From the NCBI GenBank assembly GCA_014898425.1, contig RCSZ01000001.1, positions 1,612,001-1,676,000 of the forward strand: DNA of 64,000 bases. Reading direction: 5' to 3'. The position numbers were made by a program, and so were the translations under genes. The notes under the pieces were generated by a model. That model saw nothing but the letters and a program-made list of their open reading frames with translations, searched no databases and had not been told where the DNA came from. Every line of letters begins with the position of its first letter. Position 1 is the first letter of the stretch. This DNA is from Botryotinia globosa (lineage: Eukaryota; Ascomycota; Leotiomycetes; Helotiales; Sclerotiniaceae). Positions 1-12,610 of the stretch are shown piece after piece.

Positions 1-2531
1 ATCAGAAGGCCTACAGCTCATCACTAGAATGACTGGGAACAACGATTTTGCAAATTTCATGGCTTCTAAAAACTATACAACAATGAATCAATGCTCCATA
101 TCGTCATCAATATGGCATACGATGCCTGATGATGAGCACAAACCGCTTCCACCTAAGGAGGTTGCAGATAAGATTTTGGAATGTAAGTTTATCGCCCATT
201 TCTCAAAACACAAAGTAACTCGTGTTCTCAGTTATTTTTGATAGAATGATGGTCTCATGGCCCCTATTTGAGCGGAAGACTTTCATGGAACGGTATTCAC
301 GCCAATATCCGGTCAAATGCTCAGAAGACCCTGCTTGGTACGCATGCCTCAATATCTGTTTTGCTCTTGCTGCGATCATGCGCAAAGAAGAATTGCCTGG
401 AAACTCACCTCCAACACCTCAAAACGCAAAGTTTCCTAGGCATGGAGAACTAGAAAACCTGACTTGGTGGAGATGGCTTCGGAACGCAGCTAGTACTTTT
501 GTTGATTTGCAATTTGGACCACCTTCTCTCACAGCTGTACAGGCAATGGCTGGACTGGTAGTTCTCTCTCTATCGTCATTCATTATGGAGCATACTAACC
601 TGATATTAGGCATTCATTCTAGACACGCTGTCAGACCCATATCCATCTTCTGTTGTCTCTGCAGCAGCGATTCGACTTGCACAAACCATTGGCCTCCATC
701 GTAACATGTCCAATTCAGGTCTTGATGAGGCTGAAATAGAGCAAAGACGCAACGTCTTCTGGATTGCTGTCATGATTGAACGTGGCATAGTGATTCGTCA
801 AGGCCGCCCATCAGTGATTCATGATGAAGATATTGGGGTTGACTTACCACCTGCAAGTCAATGTCCGAAGAACGCCGAGGGAAAATTTGTTACATTTCGG
901 CATAATGCGACTTTGTCATTACTTCACGGTCGAATATACAATAGACTATACTCTGCAAAATCGTTTACAAAATCCAAAACGGAGAGACTGAAAATGGTTG
1001 GAATACTGGATGATGAACTTCAGCAATGGTGTGAGTCGATTCCAATTGAAGTTCGACCGGGTAACCCTATAAGATGCGACGAACATCATATAGTCTCAGT
1101 TGTTTGTATGCAATGGGGTTATTACCAGTGTCTCAGTACCATTCACAGAGCATCATTATATAGTGGCGCAGGCTCCTTGGACGATGATGGCGATAAATCC
1201 CAGAAAGATTTCGATTCTAAATTGAATCCACGAGTCTATGCCAGCGCTGCGATATGTGTCAATGCAGCAAGGAGGACGATCAATTTATTGGAGGATTGTA
1301 CAAAATTATCAAATCCCATAGAAGGAAATGTTTTACGGTATGTGTAAAAAGAAATATGGCTGGATTCTATCTCACACTAACACATAATTCTTAGCATGTC
1401 TATTTACAATGCACTTGCAGCATGTGTTACCCTTTTTGCAAATATTCTTCAACATCCTCTTGATCCACAAGTACAGTCTGATCTTCAATTAATGAATGAT
1501 GTGGTGTCATTTCTGTCCAGCTTTGAAGATCAAGGCGCAGCGGAGAGTCACCCATCAATACCGATTTTCCAAGAAATCAACCGTGTCGCATTGGAACATG
1601 TTAAGAAGGCACAACGTAGAGCTCCGAACAATACTAAGAGATCACGAGCTAAATCCAGTATTACTGAGGAACCGAATACAGAAAGCGATGACTCGGATGA
1701 TGAAGATTACAGGACAGAGGAGTTAGAAAGTCGCAAGACAGTCTCTGAGGTATGAATGGCGATCTGATTTTGAAATGGTTCTGAGGCTAATATGGTTTCT
1801 AGATTCAAGATCCACGATCTCCGACATCACCCGCAAATTCGGCAATTATTCAAGCTTCTCCTTTTTCTTCAGCACAACCACCACCGCCCAATATTCCAAC
1901 ACGTATAGAATTATTCGAATTAAACTCAACGAATTATATACCAGAACGTATTCCTACATCTATACAGCAAAACTACATTATACAGCAAGCGGCACAAATT
2001 GCCCAACAATCTCCTCCATCTTATGAATCAAGTCCTCATCTACAACACATTGCCAATCTTCCCGATATCGACCAGCAGCAACAACATGTCAATTCTTCGG
2101 ATTACCATGATTCACCTATAGATCCTCGACTTCAATCCCAATCCCAATCTTACCCTTCACAATCTTACACACATACATCCCATCCCGCCACCGGATACTA
2201 CTTTTCATCTTTAGATCAACATCAACATCAGCATCAACATCAACAAAATATAAGTTCACATCACTCGGAAACATATACGAATACACTGAGCAATCCGCAC
2301 GCCAGTCCGCACGATCTGGTATGTCAAGAGGAAGAAACTTTACTTCCGCAAGACGGGAATTGGTTTTTCCCAATGATTAGTCCGTGGCCTTATGGGGATG
2401 GATCGAATGTTAATTTGAATGGGGTTGGTGCAGCGATGGGGGGCGTGGGTGAAAATGAAGGAGGGGTGTGGAGACATGGTGAGAATGCCGGGGAGGGAGG
2501 TGAATTGGGGGGTTGGAGCGGTCATGGGTGA
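1..2531 (+). CDS. Fungal-specific transcription factor, C-terminal part (5' end outside window)
   Basis: Reading is open from base 2, so the start and any Zn2Cys6 DNA-binding domain lie upstream. Exons that keep frame: 1-182, 232-557, 610-1337, 1395-1749 and 1803-2531, with introns 183-231, about 558-609 (561 is an alternative donor), 1338-1394 and 1750-1802. About 772 residues are visible. The central part has the fungal_trans regulatory domain pattern: a run ending RLAQTIGLHRN, then EIEQRRNVFWIAVMIER and QGRPSVIHDEDIGVDLP, which is the classic segment of zinc-cluster regulators. The C-terminal third is low-complexity, rich in Gln, His, Ser and Pro, with a (CAA/CAT)n tract near 2216-2246, and ends in an acidic/Gly-rich tail containing NWFFPMISPWPYGDG. 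It probably acts in the nucleus as a pathway regulator; the target genes cannot be told from the sequence. Confidence 0.85.
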
Positions 2532-3170
2532 TGATGTGTGAGGTTGGGAGATGTACAGTGGAATCGTAAAGTTTGAATGTTAGCTAGGGGCCTGATCAAG
2601 TCGAAAGGTTGTATATACGGGCATCAGGGGGAGAAGAGGGCGAAGGTGGATGGTTGGGGGTTGCATATTTATCATACCATTTCATTACTACGAAGTTTGA
2701 ATACCAATTTTATCCTTCTTGAGCACAGCAAACGATCATCATATCAAGTGCTAGAATATCAATACTGCATGCTCGAGGTGAAGGGGAATTTGTAAAGAGA
2801 GGCCTATCTAATATTTCACAAAAGGGAAAACAAACAAGATGATGTAGGAATAGATATAGTAATAAATGAAGAAATAGAACATCATCTTCACATCCATCTA
2901 CAAAATCCAATTGATCAATAGTACTCATCCAAAAGTACGGAACAATCAAGCCAGTGATGTTGACACACGTGATCGTGGCTCACACATTCCATCTTGTTTG
3001 CATGGATATCTGAAAAGGGACTGACGATTTAAGAGCAATTTTGGAGTGAAGATTGAAAGAAATAATTAATAAATGCTGAGATGAAAAAGTTTGTGCTAGG
3101 ATTCTCGTGTGGAGTGTCAAAAATACCGTATATCTTTTTTAAATTGTGCACCCACTCCAACAAACAATAA
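2532..3170. other. Intergenic spacer, no gene seen
   Basis: This is the 3' flank of the transcription factor and the leader of tRNA-Asn. Only short non-conserved open frames are present on either strand. I see no repeat or element here. Confidence 0.6.
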
Positions 3171-3262
3171 TCCCTCGTGGCGCAATTGGCTAGCGCGTTC
3201 GACTGTTATCTGTAACAAGTCACGTGATCGAGAGGTTGGTGGTTCGAGCCCACCCGAGGGAG
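3171..3262 (+). tRNA. tRNA-Asn (anticodon GTT) with an 18-base intron
   Basis: A full cloverleaf can be folded by eye. Acceptor stem TCCCTCG (3171-3177) pairs with CGAGGGA (3255-3261), and G3262 is the discriminator. The D-stem is GCGC/GCGC. The anticodon stem is TTCGA (3198-3202) with TCGAG (3228-3232). The T-stem GGTGG/CCACC encloses TTCGAGC. The anticodon loop reads CTGTTA, giving anticodon GTT at 3205-3207. The intron sits at the canonical place after base 37, at 3209-3226, and contains TAAC, which can pair with the anticodon GTTA as in typical nuclear pre-tRNAs. Confidence 0.93.
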
Positions 3263-4186
3263 TGTGTGATTTACTTTTTGGCTTTTTGTTCAATTTCTTT
3301 TCTTGGTGGTGAAGGGTTCCAGGTTGTTTTGTTAATGGTGGTTCAAACGGTGTGTTTGTTTGAGTTTTGAGGTGTTTTGGAGGTACCTAGTTGGAGGTGT
3401 TGTGAAATGTGGGGTAATTGAGAATCTTCTAATTTTATATGTTTGTCCTGTGGGGATGTATGTTATGTATGTTATGTATGTATGCGTGGGCTCGAACCAC
3501 TAATCTGACGCTTTGGAATTCGATCTGGAGCTTTTCTTCTACTTCTTCTATCCTTCTTTGATATTCTGCTTTCTCCTTTCTTTTCTGATTTGCACTTTAA
3601 TTGGGATGTTGGGTAGTAGAACTTTTTCTCTTGAAGAAAAGATCGTTGTGTTGGGACGATCCATAATACTACGCTGTACAAGTGTGGCTATGCTACGTGT
3701 GGCTTGAATTTGGAGGGGATGCCTAGGTGGCTTGTGTCGGCTCTCACCATTGACAGCAAATTGAAAGCATGTGATACGTTGATGGAGAAGAAACCCGTCG
3801 CTTGGGCGCGAAGCAAGGCAGCTGGAGGGTTTCAAACATCCCCGCCCCGGCCATATCCATGGATCCTTGTTGCATATGACGTGTGGCTGGGGTCGAATTT
3901 CTGGAGCTGCAGGCCGGGGTGGATTGAAGTTTGGTATGGCGAGTCGCAAATGAAGATAGATGAGTGGTGAATAAAGAAAACATGGATGTATTGCACAAGG
4001 AAGATATGACCTTGATTGTGACCATGTTTTGAGTTCATATTTGATATTCATCTTTGACTTCCTGTCTTTTTGTAAAGCTTTTCTTATACATCCACATATT
4101 CATATCTTCTAATCAAAAAGATAAAGGAAGACCAACCTTTACCTAATACATCGAGAAAACGAAACAAAAATAATTGAATCGCAATC
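3263..4186. other. Intergenic spacer with a possible tRNA T-arm relic
   Basis: No convincing gene. The open frames on both strands between 3500 and 4050 overlap each other and lack codon bias or homology. On the minus strand 3486-3499 repeats 14 bases of the T-arm of the neighbouring tRNA (TGGTTCGAGCCCAC), but no complete cloverleaf can be formed around it. Confidence 0.45.
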
Positions 4187-5621
4187 ATGCTCGAATATTT
4201 CACCTACAAAAAGGTCAAGAAGCATAATGCCGACAAGAAAGATCGAGTTTCCAATTCCAACACTCCTCTAGCATCACCAACCCCAACCCCAACTTCCCCG
4301 ACAACTTCTTCAAAACCACGTCATTTAAATACAGTTAAGAGTCCATCTGCGGATTTGGGAAGAGGAGGCGCAAGTCCGATTCTCAACGAGGAGGATGAAT
4401 ATTTCTTGCATAGATTTATAAGTGCAGAGGGAACTCCACCTCCGCTTCCCCAGAGAAAACCTACGTTGCCAGCTAGACCGAGTGAGAGGGGAAATGAGGG
4501 AACAACAATGGGTGATGAAGCAGGAGAGTGGAGGAATAATGAGTTGCAGATGATTTTGAGGGAGGATGAGGATGGAGAGGGGGTTGAAAGAGATAATGAA
4601 ACTCAAGCGCAAGGAAAAGGAAAGGAAAAGATAGGTGAGGGGGGTGAGAAAATTGATGAAAGTACCGAGAAAGTGGCAAAGAAGTGGAAGAGATTAAGTT
4701 TCTTGCATAGAGGCAAAAAGGTATGTTAATTCAGCCATCTACTTCTCCTCTATTTCCATCAACCAACAACTAATACTTTCTTTCCAGGAAAAGGACGCCA
4801 AAGCTACAGGTCTTCAACCAGATCCCAACATATCCGACACAGAGGCTCAACGAGAACAAGACGATCTATCTCGAGTCCTCGAAGATCTCTCTCTAACCGC
4901 TTCCAATAACCGCGCATTTTCTCTTTCCCCCGATTCCACAGTCCTTGTTCAAAAATTCACCTTTATTCTCAAAGATCTCATAAATGGTGTTCCAACCGCC
5001 TACGATGACCTCGTTCATCTACTCGAAGATTCCCAAGGAACTCTCTCCAAATCCTACGATTCTCTCCCCTCCTTCCTCCAAAAACTTATCACACAACTCC
5101 CGCAAAAAGTCACCACCACTCTCGCTCCTGAACTCCTAGCCGTCGCTACAGAAGCCCAAGCACACAGTGTTGCGAATGCCGCGAGCGCGGCGCAAACGGG
5201 CGGGATGGGGGCTGCGGCGAAATCTTTCCTGACGCCTTCTTCGCTCAAGGATCTGGTTACGAAACCGGGCGCAGTAGTTGGTATGCTAAAGGCGATTGTC
5301 AATGCGTTGAAATTGCGCTGGCCGGCTTTTATGGGGACAAATGTGCTGCTTAGTTTGGCGCTTTTTGTGTTGTTGTTTGTGTTTTGGTATTGTTACAAGA
5401 GAGGGAAGGAGGTTAGGTTGGCGAGGGATGGGAGGGTGCTTGCGGAGGGGGAGGGGCTTACGCCGGGTGAGGGAGGGAGTAGGGAGGTGAGTCGGGAGAG
5501 TTCGAGGAGGGAGGGTGATGGGGATGGGTATAAAGCGAGGAGGGATGCCCGACAGAGGGAGAAAGAGATTAGGAAGGAAGAGAGCAGTAGGAGTCGAAAG
5601 AGTGAGAAGGAGAGGAAGTAA
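4187..5621 (+). CDS. Hypothetical protein with one C-terminal transmembrane helix
   Basis: Two exons, 4187-4720 and 4788-5621 (intron 4721-4787, GTATGT..CAG, phase 0), encode 455 residues. The N-terminal 180 residues are polar and low in complexity: Pro/Thr repeats, a TPPPLPQRKPTLPARP segment that looks like an SH3-ligand Pro-rich motif, then Glu/Lys-rich sequence. The second exon starts with a helical region (about residues 200-300) and has one strongly hydrophobic segment, NVLLSLALFVLLFVFWYCY, at about residues 363-381. A highly charged Arg/Glu/Lys tail follows. There is no signal peptide, so a tail-anchored-like topology with a long cytosolic N-terminus is plausible. I do not recognise the family and assign no function. 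Confidence 0.8.
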
Positions 5622-7408
5622 TGGAGGTTGAAATTTTATGGGATGAATTGAGGGACGTGGGATTGATGCTGATGATAATATAATATGATATGATAAGATG
5701 GACACGATGGACACGATGGATACGATGGATACCCTGAAGACGAGATATGAAGTCTGGCTTCTCTTTTTTCACTTGGCTAATACTCTGATTTGAGAAATTG
5801 TGAGCTTCTGCAGCAAAGATATACATGAATGATAGTTTAGTACAATGAAAATGAATTTATCTATCATGCACCTTTCTTCCATAGGCTGAATCTAAATGTC
5901 ACTATCACTACCGTATAAATTTGTTATTGGAGGGGAATGAGCGTCGACTGGACGAAGATTGCGCATTTGTATTTATTGGTTTAATGATAGCGGATTGACC
6001 GTTGTTGCTGTTGCTGTTTTTAAAAATGATCGACTGATTGATTGGATTGGATTCTATTCTATTCTATTCTTTTCAGAAAAATCTTTGCATTCTCCAGAAA
6101 TCAGGAACACAAAGCTCGAGATCTGACTGGGGGTTTTCTTTTCTACATGAGAAATCGAGAAGATACCTCGTGAGTGAATAGTAGGACTTGAGACTTCGAG
6201 GGGGAGAAGGGGGGATTCATAACCGAAACGAAAATGAGAATGAAGTTGGGAATGGGAATGGGAATGTTGACTGATAGTTTTGAGTTTTGGAATGGCTGGT
6301 TATGTAGGTTGGGAATGGTGTTGCTGTTGCTTGGGGTGGGTAATTCATTGATATCGAGGAAAGACTTCTGTTCTGTGAACTGATGATCTAACGATTCCAT
6401 CTAGATGTCTCGTTATATTCTATCCAAATATATCTAGGTAATCATAATCATAATCATAATCATAATCATATGTACTGTACTCTACATCTGCAGAAGGAGA
6501 AACTGATAAAAAGCCTTGAGATTACTGATTTTTGTTTCACTGCAATATTATCCAGCATAGAGAGACTACTATGTATATAAAATGCTACGAGGAAAAGATC
6601 TCTATCCTTTCGTGCTGCGCAGTGAAGATCGAGATTGTATTACTGTGGTAGAGTGAGTAGTGGATGTGTTTCTCTACTTCTCTACTTCCTTCGCCAAATG
6701 TTCACATGCAACTCTCATTCGCACATATATTCATCGCCTCGCTCTCTGACTGATAAAAAGGAATTTTTATCACTGATGTTGGAATTAGGAGATGTGATGC
6801 ATTTGGTATATATGTTGAGGATATTAGGGTTGTTGATTACTTCGACATACGTCGATGTTATGCTTTTTTTCTTCTTTTTATTATTAACCTACGTAGCTAC
6901 AGAAGCATGGTATGTATAAGTATCCAGAAGATGCATTAAAGTGTAGAGTAGAATAGAGCACGAAGTGCAAATACCTATGTAGATCTATAACTATGAGCAG
7001 AGAAGCTGTGAAATTATATATCTATCGTAGCTCACTTTGCTTTCACATTTCTTGATAGTCTCCCATTGAAGAATTCAAAGAAAAGAAAATGGAACCCAGA
7101 TGTGGTGAAATCAAATAGTAAGTAACAGCTACAACTATCTTTCTCAACAACTAGCTAGGTATCTTCATAATCAATCATTGACTGTATATACAATATACAT
7201 CACCTTTCAAGGAGTGCATTCATTCCGATCAACGCCTACACTATCCGTTTATTTTGAGTCTATGTTTTGCCATGCTAGTATTTCTGCCTGCCATTAATTA
7301 CCATGAGCACTTCGTGGGCAATTAAATTGCACGCAAACGACTCTCCTTCCTATTTTTCTTCTGCTGAAGATCGCACACCATTAGGTATCTATGTCGCCTG
7401 AACTGCTT
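5622..7408. other. Intergenic spacer with short tandem repeats
   Basis: About 1.8 kb between the 3' ends of two convergent genes. It holds a run of GGACACGAT/GGATACGAT units near 5699-5728, an ATTCT repeat near 6050-6070 and an (AATCAT)n repeat at 6441-6470. No gene is supported on either strand. Confidence 0.6.
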
Positions 7409-10400
7409 TCACATAGCTTCGATTGCTCTCAAAAGACAATCCAGACCTCTATCACTGATTCCACTCTCTTCGTCTTTAGCCTCTGGGCCCTTCCCCTTCG
7501 CCCCAGCCTCCCTCAAACACCAAGCCACATCACTCAAAACACCCAATGGCAAATAAGTCCCCTTTTCCCCTCTAGCCCTCTCCAAACTCTCTCCAAGCCT
7601 GCTAGTGAATTCCCATTCTCTCGCCGCCACTTCTGCTCTATCGACCACTTTCCGCGGGATCCCACACATGCTCGCACAATGCATACCGAAACTACCTTCG
7701 GCAACACCATTTTCTAATTTATACAAAAATAGAACGCTTCGTGATTCATTGTCGACTTCAATTGCCATACGTTTATTGATGACTTCTGGATGAGAATCAA
7801 ATTCAAGGGCTAGAGAGTGGTAATGTGTGGCGAAGAACCCGATACATCCGATATGAGATGCAACGTGGTGCAGAACTGCTTGGGCGACTGACACTCCATC
7901 GTAGCTACTAGTGCCACGTCCGAGTTCATCGAGAATAACGAGGGAGCGGGACGTAGCTTCAGAAAGGATCTTCTTGGTTTCTGAAAGTTCGACAAAGAAA
8001 GTGGATTGGGCAGCGAAGATATTGTCGTTAGCGCCTAGACGGGACATGATACGGTCGACGGGTGTAAGAGTTGCAGATTTAGCAGGTACGTAGCAACCTA
8101 ATTGGGCCATTATTACAGCGACGCATGTCTATAATTTGGTTGTTAGCACGCTTATTTTATGCAAAGAAACAAGAGACATACCATTCGAAGTATTGTGGAT
8201 TTGCCGGCCGCATTAGCACCAGTGAGTAAATTGATATTAGGCAATTTACCACCAAGCTGAACATCGTTGGGAATGAAGTCCGTAACGTTTGGTAGAACGC
8301 AAGGGTGTCTAAGCTCTTCAAACTCAACTACACTTCGTTCGGAATCGACGAATTTGGGTCTGCAAGACGTAGTACCTAAAGCTGAAGATGCAGCAGCAAG
8401 ACTGACAAGACAATCAAGTTGAGCCACAACTTTCATAGCTTGAAGCCATGTTTGATAATCTTCATCGAAACGTGCATAGAATCTGCTTGCCACTTCCTTG
8501 ACAATTTGACCATGTGTTTCTTGAGTCTCTTGGAGGTCTCGAATTATATTGGTAAGCTCTGGGAAGTAGTAACGCTTGAAACCAGATGCAGCAGACGTCA
8601 CCTTCCAATCTTTTGGTACCTTGATAGAAACTGGTACTTGCAATTGATGGATTTCTTTGCCAATGCTCCTTAACTCCACCTTCTTCGAATCGAACTTCTT
8701 TTGGTATTTCTTCAACAATGACGCCAGCTCTTGATTGATTTCTTCAATACGATCTTGACTCGCATCGAAATCTTCTTCGACTCCCCTTTCCGGAACGAGA
8801 ATTTTGTGTTCTTTTGCCTTTTTTCGGTCAAATGCATTCTTCCACCATTGCAATGGCTCAGCAAGATCAGGTATTGACGCAACCAAACGATTGAAAATGC
8901 CATCGCCGCTACAATATTTGCCTAAGATGTCCTTTTGAATATACTCTATTTGTTCAAACCCCTCCAATACTTTTACGAAATCTTCAGGTCTGCATGATCC
9001 AGCATGTATACGAGAAATCAAACGTTCTAGATCAGGCATCGAAGAAGTTGAAGACTTGAATGAACGACTTAATTCATCATCTTTATTAAGCAAATCCACA
9101 GCATCAAGACGTTCGTTGATCCTCTTGATATCGGAAAGAGGGTGCGACACCCATTGTCGAAACAAACGCTTTCCAAAAGGTGTAGTGCAACGATCGAGGA
9201 GTGTGTAGAGAGTACCATCAGAGTTCCCATCGAATGTGTTAGAGAAGATCTCGAGATTGATAAGAGTCTGACCATCAAGTACAAGAGTTGTACCCTTTTG
9301 AATAGGATTATACCAGGCGAAGTTGCCTTGTGTAAGCAGAGGTTTCTCAAGCTGAAGGAATTTCAAGTATTGGAAAAGAGCTCCAAAGGCGGATATTAAC
9401 AAATCCTTGTCTCTAGCCTTCTCAAGCTCCTCGGGCCATGTTTCTTTCCCACCATCTGCTGACGTGAAGTAGCCACCGTAATCTAGCTCTCGGCGGGATT
9501 TGTCGGCGCTCAAAAATTCCTTCTCTGGTTTCAAGTAATTCCAAATGGTTGTTGGGCCAGTATTGTTTTTCAATATACGGAGCACCTTGGTCGAAACACA
9601 AGATTTCTCAAGTAATAACTCTTGAGGGCGGGTTTGGGCGACAAAGGTCTCAAATTTGGTCAGATCCACATCATCGGTAAACTCGGTAAGGAAGAATTGA
9701 CCTGTTGATGTATCGACAAATGATATACCAAATGCTGGCAAGTCATCATTTGTGGTGGACTCTTTGATAGCCACACAATATGTTGCCGAATCACCTTGTA
9801 ACATACTACCCTCAACCAAGGTACCAGCAGTAAGAATATAAGATAGCTCTCGATGAATGATCTTATCTGCTTTCTTGCCTTTGCTAGAGGGGCCTGAGCT
9901 ATCTTCTCGTTCGCGCATCTCTTTTGCCAAAGCTGACTCCTTCTGATCACCAACAGCGACTTTGTAGCCTTTGGCAAGAAATTGGTTTGCCCAATGCTGT
10001 AACGACATTTCTGGTACACCGACCATTGACATATTAACACGGTCTGTGAGTTTCAAATCGAATATTTGATGTCCAATAGTAGCATCTCTCTCGTATAATT
10101 CGTAAAACTTACCCTTCTTGAAGAAAAGGATGGTGTCCCAGCACTTTTGCTTTACTTTCCAGTATTGCGCCTCGAAAGGTGTGAAGTTATTGAACGCCAT
10201 TGGCGGAATGAATAGAGTACGCGGATCGTAATCAGGATGACCAGGAGGATTGCGGTCAATATCACGTTCATTCGCTAGCCACTCATATCTTTGATTTGGG
10301 TCGGTTTTGGATGCTTTCTCTTTGAATTTTTTCCCGCTGGAATTGGGAGTTTTCGAAGGACTCGACGACTTGGCCTGCCGGGGTTGGATGTTATCTGGAT

Positions 10401-11312
10401 CGTACTTCCATTGTTGAGCAGTCGAAATTTCTGGTATTTGCATATCATCATCCTCATCGACAGAGGAATGGGGCGGCAAGTTGTTGGATCGCTTTCGAGA
10501 TGATGCCGTGGAAGTTGGACGCTTTCTCTTTTTGGAAGATTTGCTTGGATCATCAGAATCGTCGTCGATAACGAAATCATCCATTTCATCTATTGTTCGT
10601 AAGTTACTGCTGACAAGATCTAATGTTGACAGACTGACCATCATCTTCACCAGCGCCATCTAAGTCACCAACAAACGTATCCTCGTCATCGTCATCGCTT
10701 TCAATCATTGGCTTCTTTCCCCTTCTTCGTTGGGTAGTTCTCGAAGTTACATCTTCATCATCGTCGTCGTCTAATTCGGCATAGCTGACTACCTTCCTAG
10801 CAGCCTAGTGACCAAGGGTATTAGCTTGAGAGGACTTGTATCTGCAAAAAGGAAGCGCATGCCTTTCTTGAAGGACTGCTCGTTGAAGCTAAACCATTGA
10901 TGTCCACAATTTGCTCCGCAACACTTTTAGCAGCCGCCGGGGGCAACGATAGGCAACCGTCTACCTCAGTTGGAATACCGCCGTTTTCATTCTCTTGTGA
11001 GCTATCTGGTTCAATGTTGTCACTGCTGGGAACTGGAGTTAGGCTCTTCTGGACGGGTTTCTTAAACTGGGGTCTCTTCACGGTGCTACTGGGTTTCGGG
11101 GTCGACTTTGCACTATTGGCAGAGCCATTGGGTTGTAAAATACCGCTGGGTGAGCCTGTGGAAGTTTTCGGGGTAGGAGTAGTGGCGGGTTTCTTCGAAA
11201 AGAATCCTAGGATCGATGCTTGGCTCTTGTTTGATCCTATGCTTGAGTTTTGCTTCTTTAAGGTCGGAGGAGGGCGAGCCGGGGTCGTCTCATTGACTGT
11301 ATTCCTGCCCAT
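7409..11312 (-). CDS. MSH6: DNA mismatch repair protein MSH6 (MutS homolog 6)
   Basis: Four exons on the minus strand: 11312-10863, 10804-10639, 10589-8182 and 8128-7409, with phases agreeing, give 1247 residues, the usual size of fungal MSH6. MSH6 pairs with MSH2 as MutS-alpha to recognise base mismatches and small loops in the nucleus. Visible landmarks: an N-terminal PIP box QASILGFF (residues 31-38) for PCNA binding; a basic/acidic disordered linker; the mismatch-contacting GKFYELYE motif with the Phe-Tyr-Glu near 367-369, which distinguishes MSH6 from MSH2; Walker A TGANAAGKS (about 995-1003); Walker B with DE (1075-1076); and the ABC-type FFATHYHSL element. The first intron (10805-10862) appears to use a GC..AG donor; the others (10590-10638 and 8129-8181) are GT..AG. 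Confidence 0.97.
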
Positions 11313-12610
11313 ATTGGATAAAATGCGACAGACTAAAATCTATGAAAAGTCGACCAAAAAGGATGTGAGTTGAGAAGGATTTGGTGTTATGAATTGTGTA
11401 TTGCAAAAAGTAATTCTGGCCCACCAGTGGATGTACGGACTGAAGGGAAAGTGCAAAGATAAACTTGTTAGAATTCTTGACCAGAGCTGGAACAATCAAA
11501 ATGTGAATTCGGATATCAAACAACTGAAGAATGAATGATTTAAGAATATTGACTAGTGGCTGCTCAAAGTGAAAGTGACAGGTAGAAGACGCGCAACGCG
11601 GATTAGGTACCGCGACAAACCGCGAAATTAAGCACGTGCTGACTCTTAATTATAAAAGTTAATAATCCATGTTACGGTGGACGGAGTAGGTAGTCACCTC
11701 CGTAATATTAGAATGTTAATGAAATCAATTAATAAATCATTAATTAATTAAAAGATTGTGTGTTTAAGAATAGATAAATTATATTATAATAATCCTACTA
11801 TTGTGAGGTATAAGATAAATCCAAAAAATTATAAACTTTTTCAATTATCATATAACTTTTTTATAAAAGAATTTAAAAATAAATTAGAAATTTTTATATA
11901 TAGATAATAATTCAGATTGTTTATTTAGAAGTTTCTTTTCAATATAATATTAATGATTGTAATAATTACATAATACTTTGGTTTATATAAAAATATGAAA
12001 TTTATAGGGATTGTATTACAAAAATTACAATATGCGGTGAGTATATTCGATTACTCTTATTATTACCTACATATTATAAAGCGCTATTTAAAGCCTCGCT
12101 TCCTCTCCTTTACTAAAGGCACTACCTACATTCACAATAACTTTTCTATAGTATTTACATAGAACTACTCTATAATCCTACCACCTTCTACTCTTTTACA
12201 TTATATATTGAAACAAATGATTGAGAATACAAAATACAAAATAGGGCGTATTGAAAACATGTCGTATACTATCTCAATGACTAATTACATACGAAAATAG
12301 GTATCGAGTTAGCTATCAAATTCATTAGCATCACTAAGATTGCTACAAAGGCATGGCATCTGGCAAGAACCCTTATACAAGACAAGACAGAAGAAAGGGA
12401 GGCAATAGAAGAAGAAGGGGTGGATTCTTTTCCAACTCCCTAATTGTTATATTTTCTTATTCCTTGTTATATGCAACGCGGATAACAAGCGGGAAGCGGT
12501 CCCCAGTATTTGTTCTCACTGGATTCTTTTCACCAAGTGACCGGTACAGCATCTTCTTCATCCATAAAATCAAGTACCTATCACTCCTCATTATCGGGAT
12601 TTTCGTCATT
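11313..12610. other. MSH6 upstream region followed by A/T island (left border of the helical-protein cluster)
   Basis: The first ~370 bases are ordinary sequence upstream of MSH6. About 11690-12060 is extremely A/T-rich with TTAATTAATT-type runs and no open frames, consistent with a RIP-mutated repeat. At 12091-12103 lies AAGCCTCGCTTCC, which recurs inverted in the A/T island on the other side of the gene cluster (21871-21883). The open plus-strand frame at 12353-12955 is the shadow of the minus-strand gene that follows. Confidence 0.6.

Noticed and set aside
3548..4051. 167-codon minus-strand open frame and overlapping plus frame 3704-3970
   Set aside because: Mutually overlapping, Cys/Pro/His-rich nonsense composition, no splice or domain support.
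5286..5714. 142-codon minus-strand frame
   Set aside because: Antisense to the charged tail of the single-TM protein; Pro/Leu-rich shadow composition.
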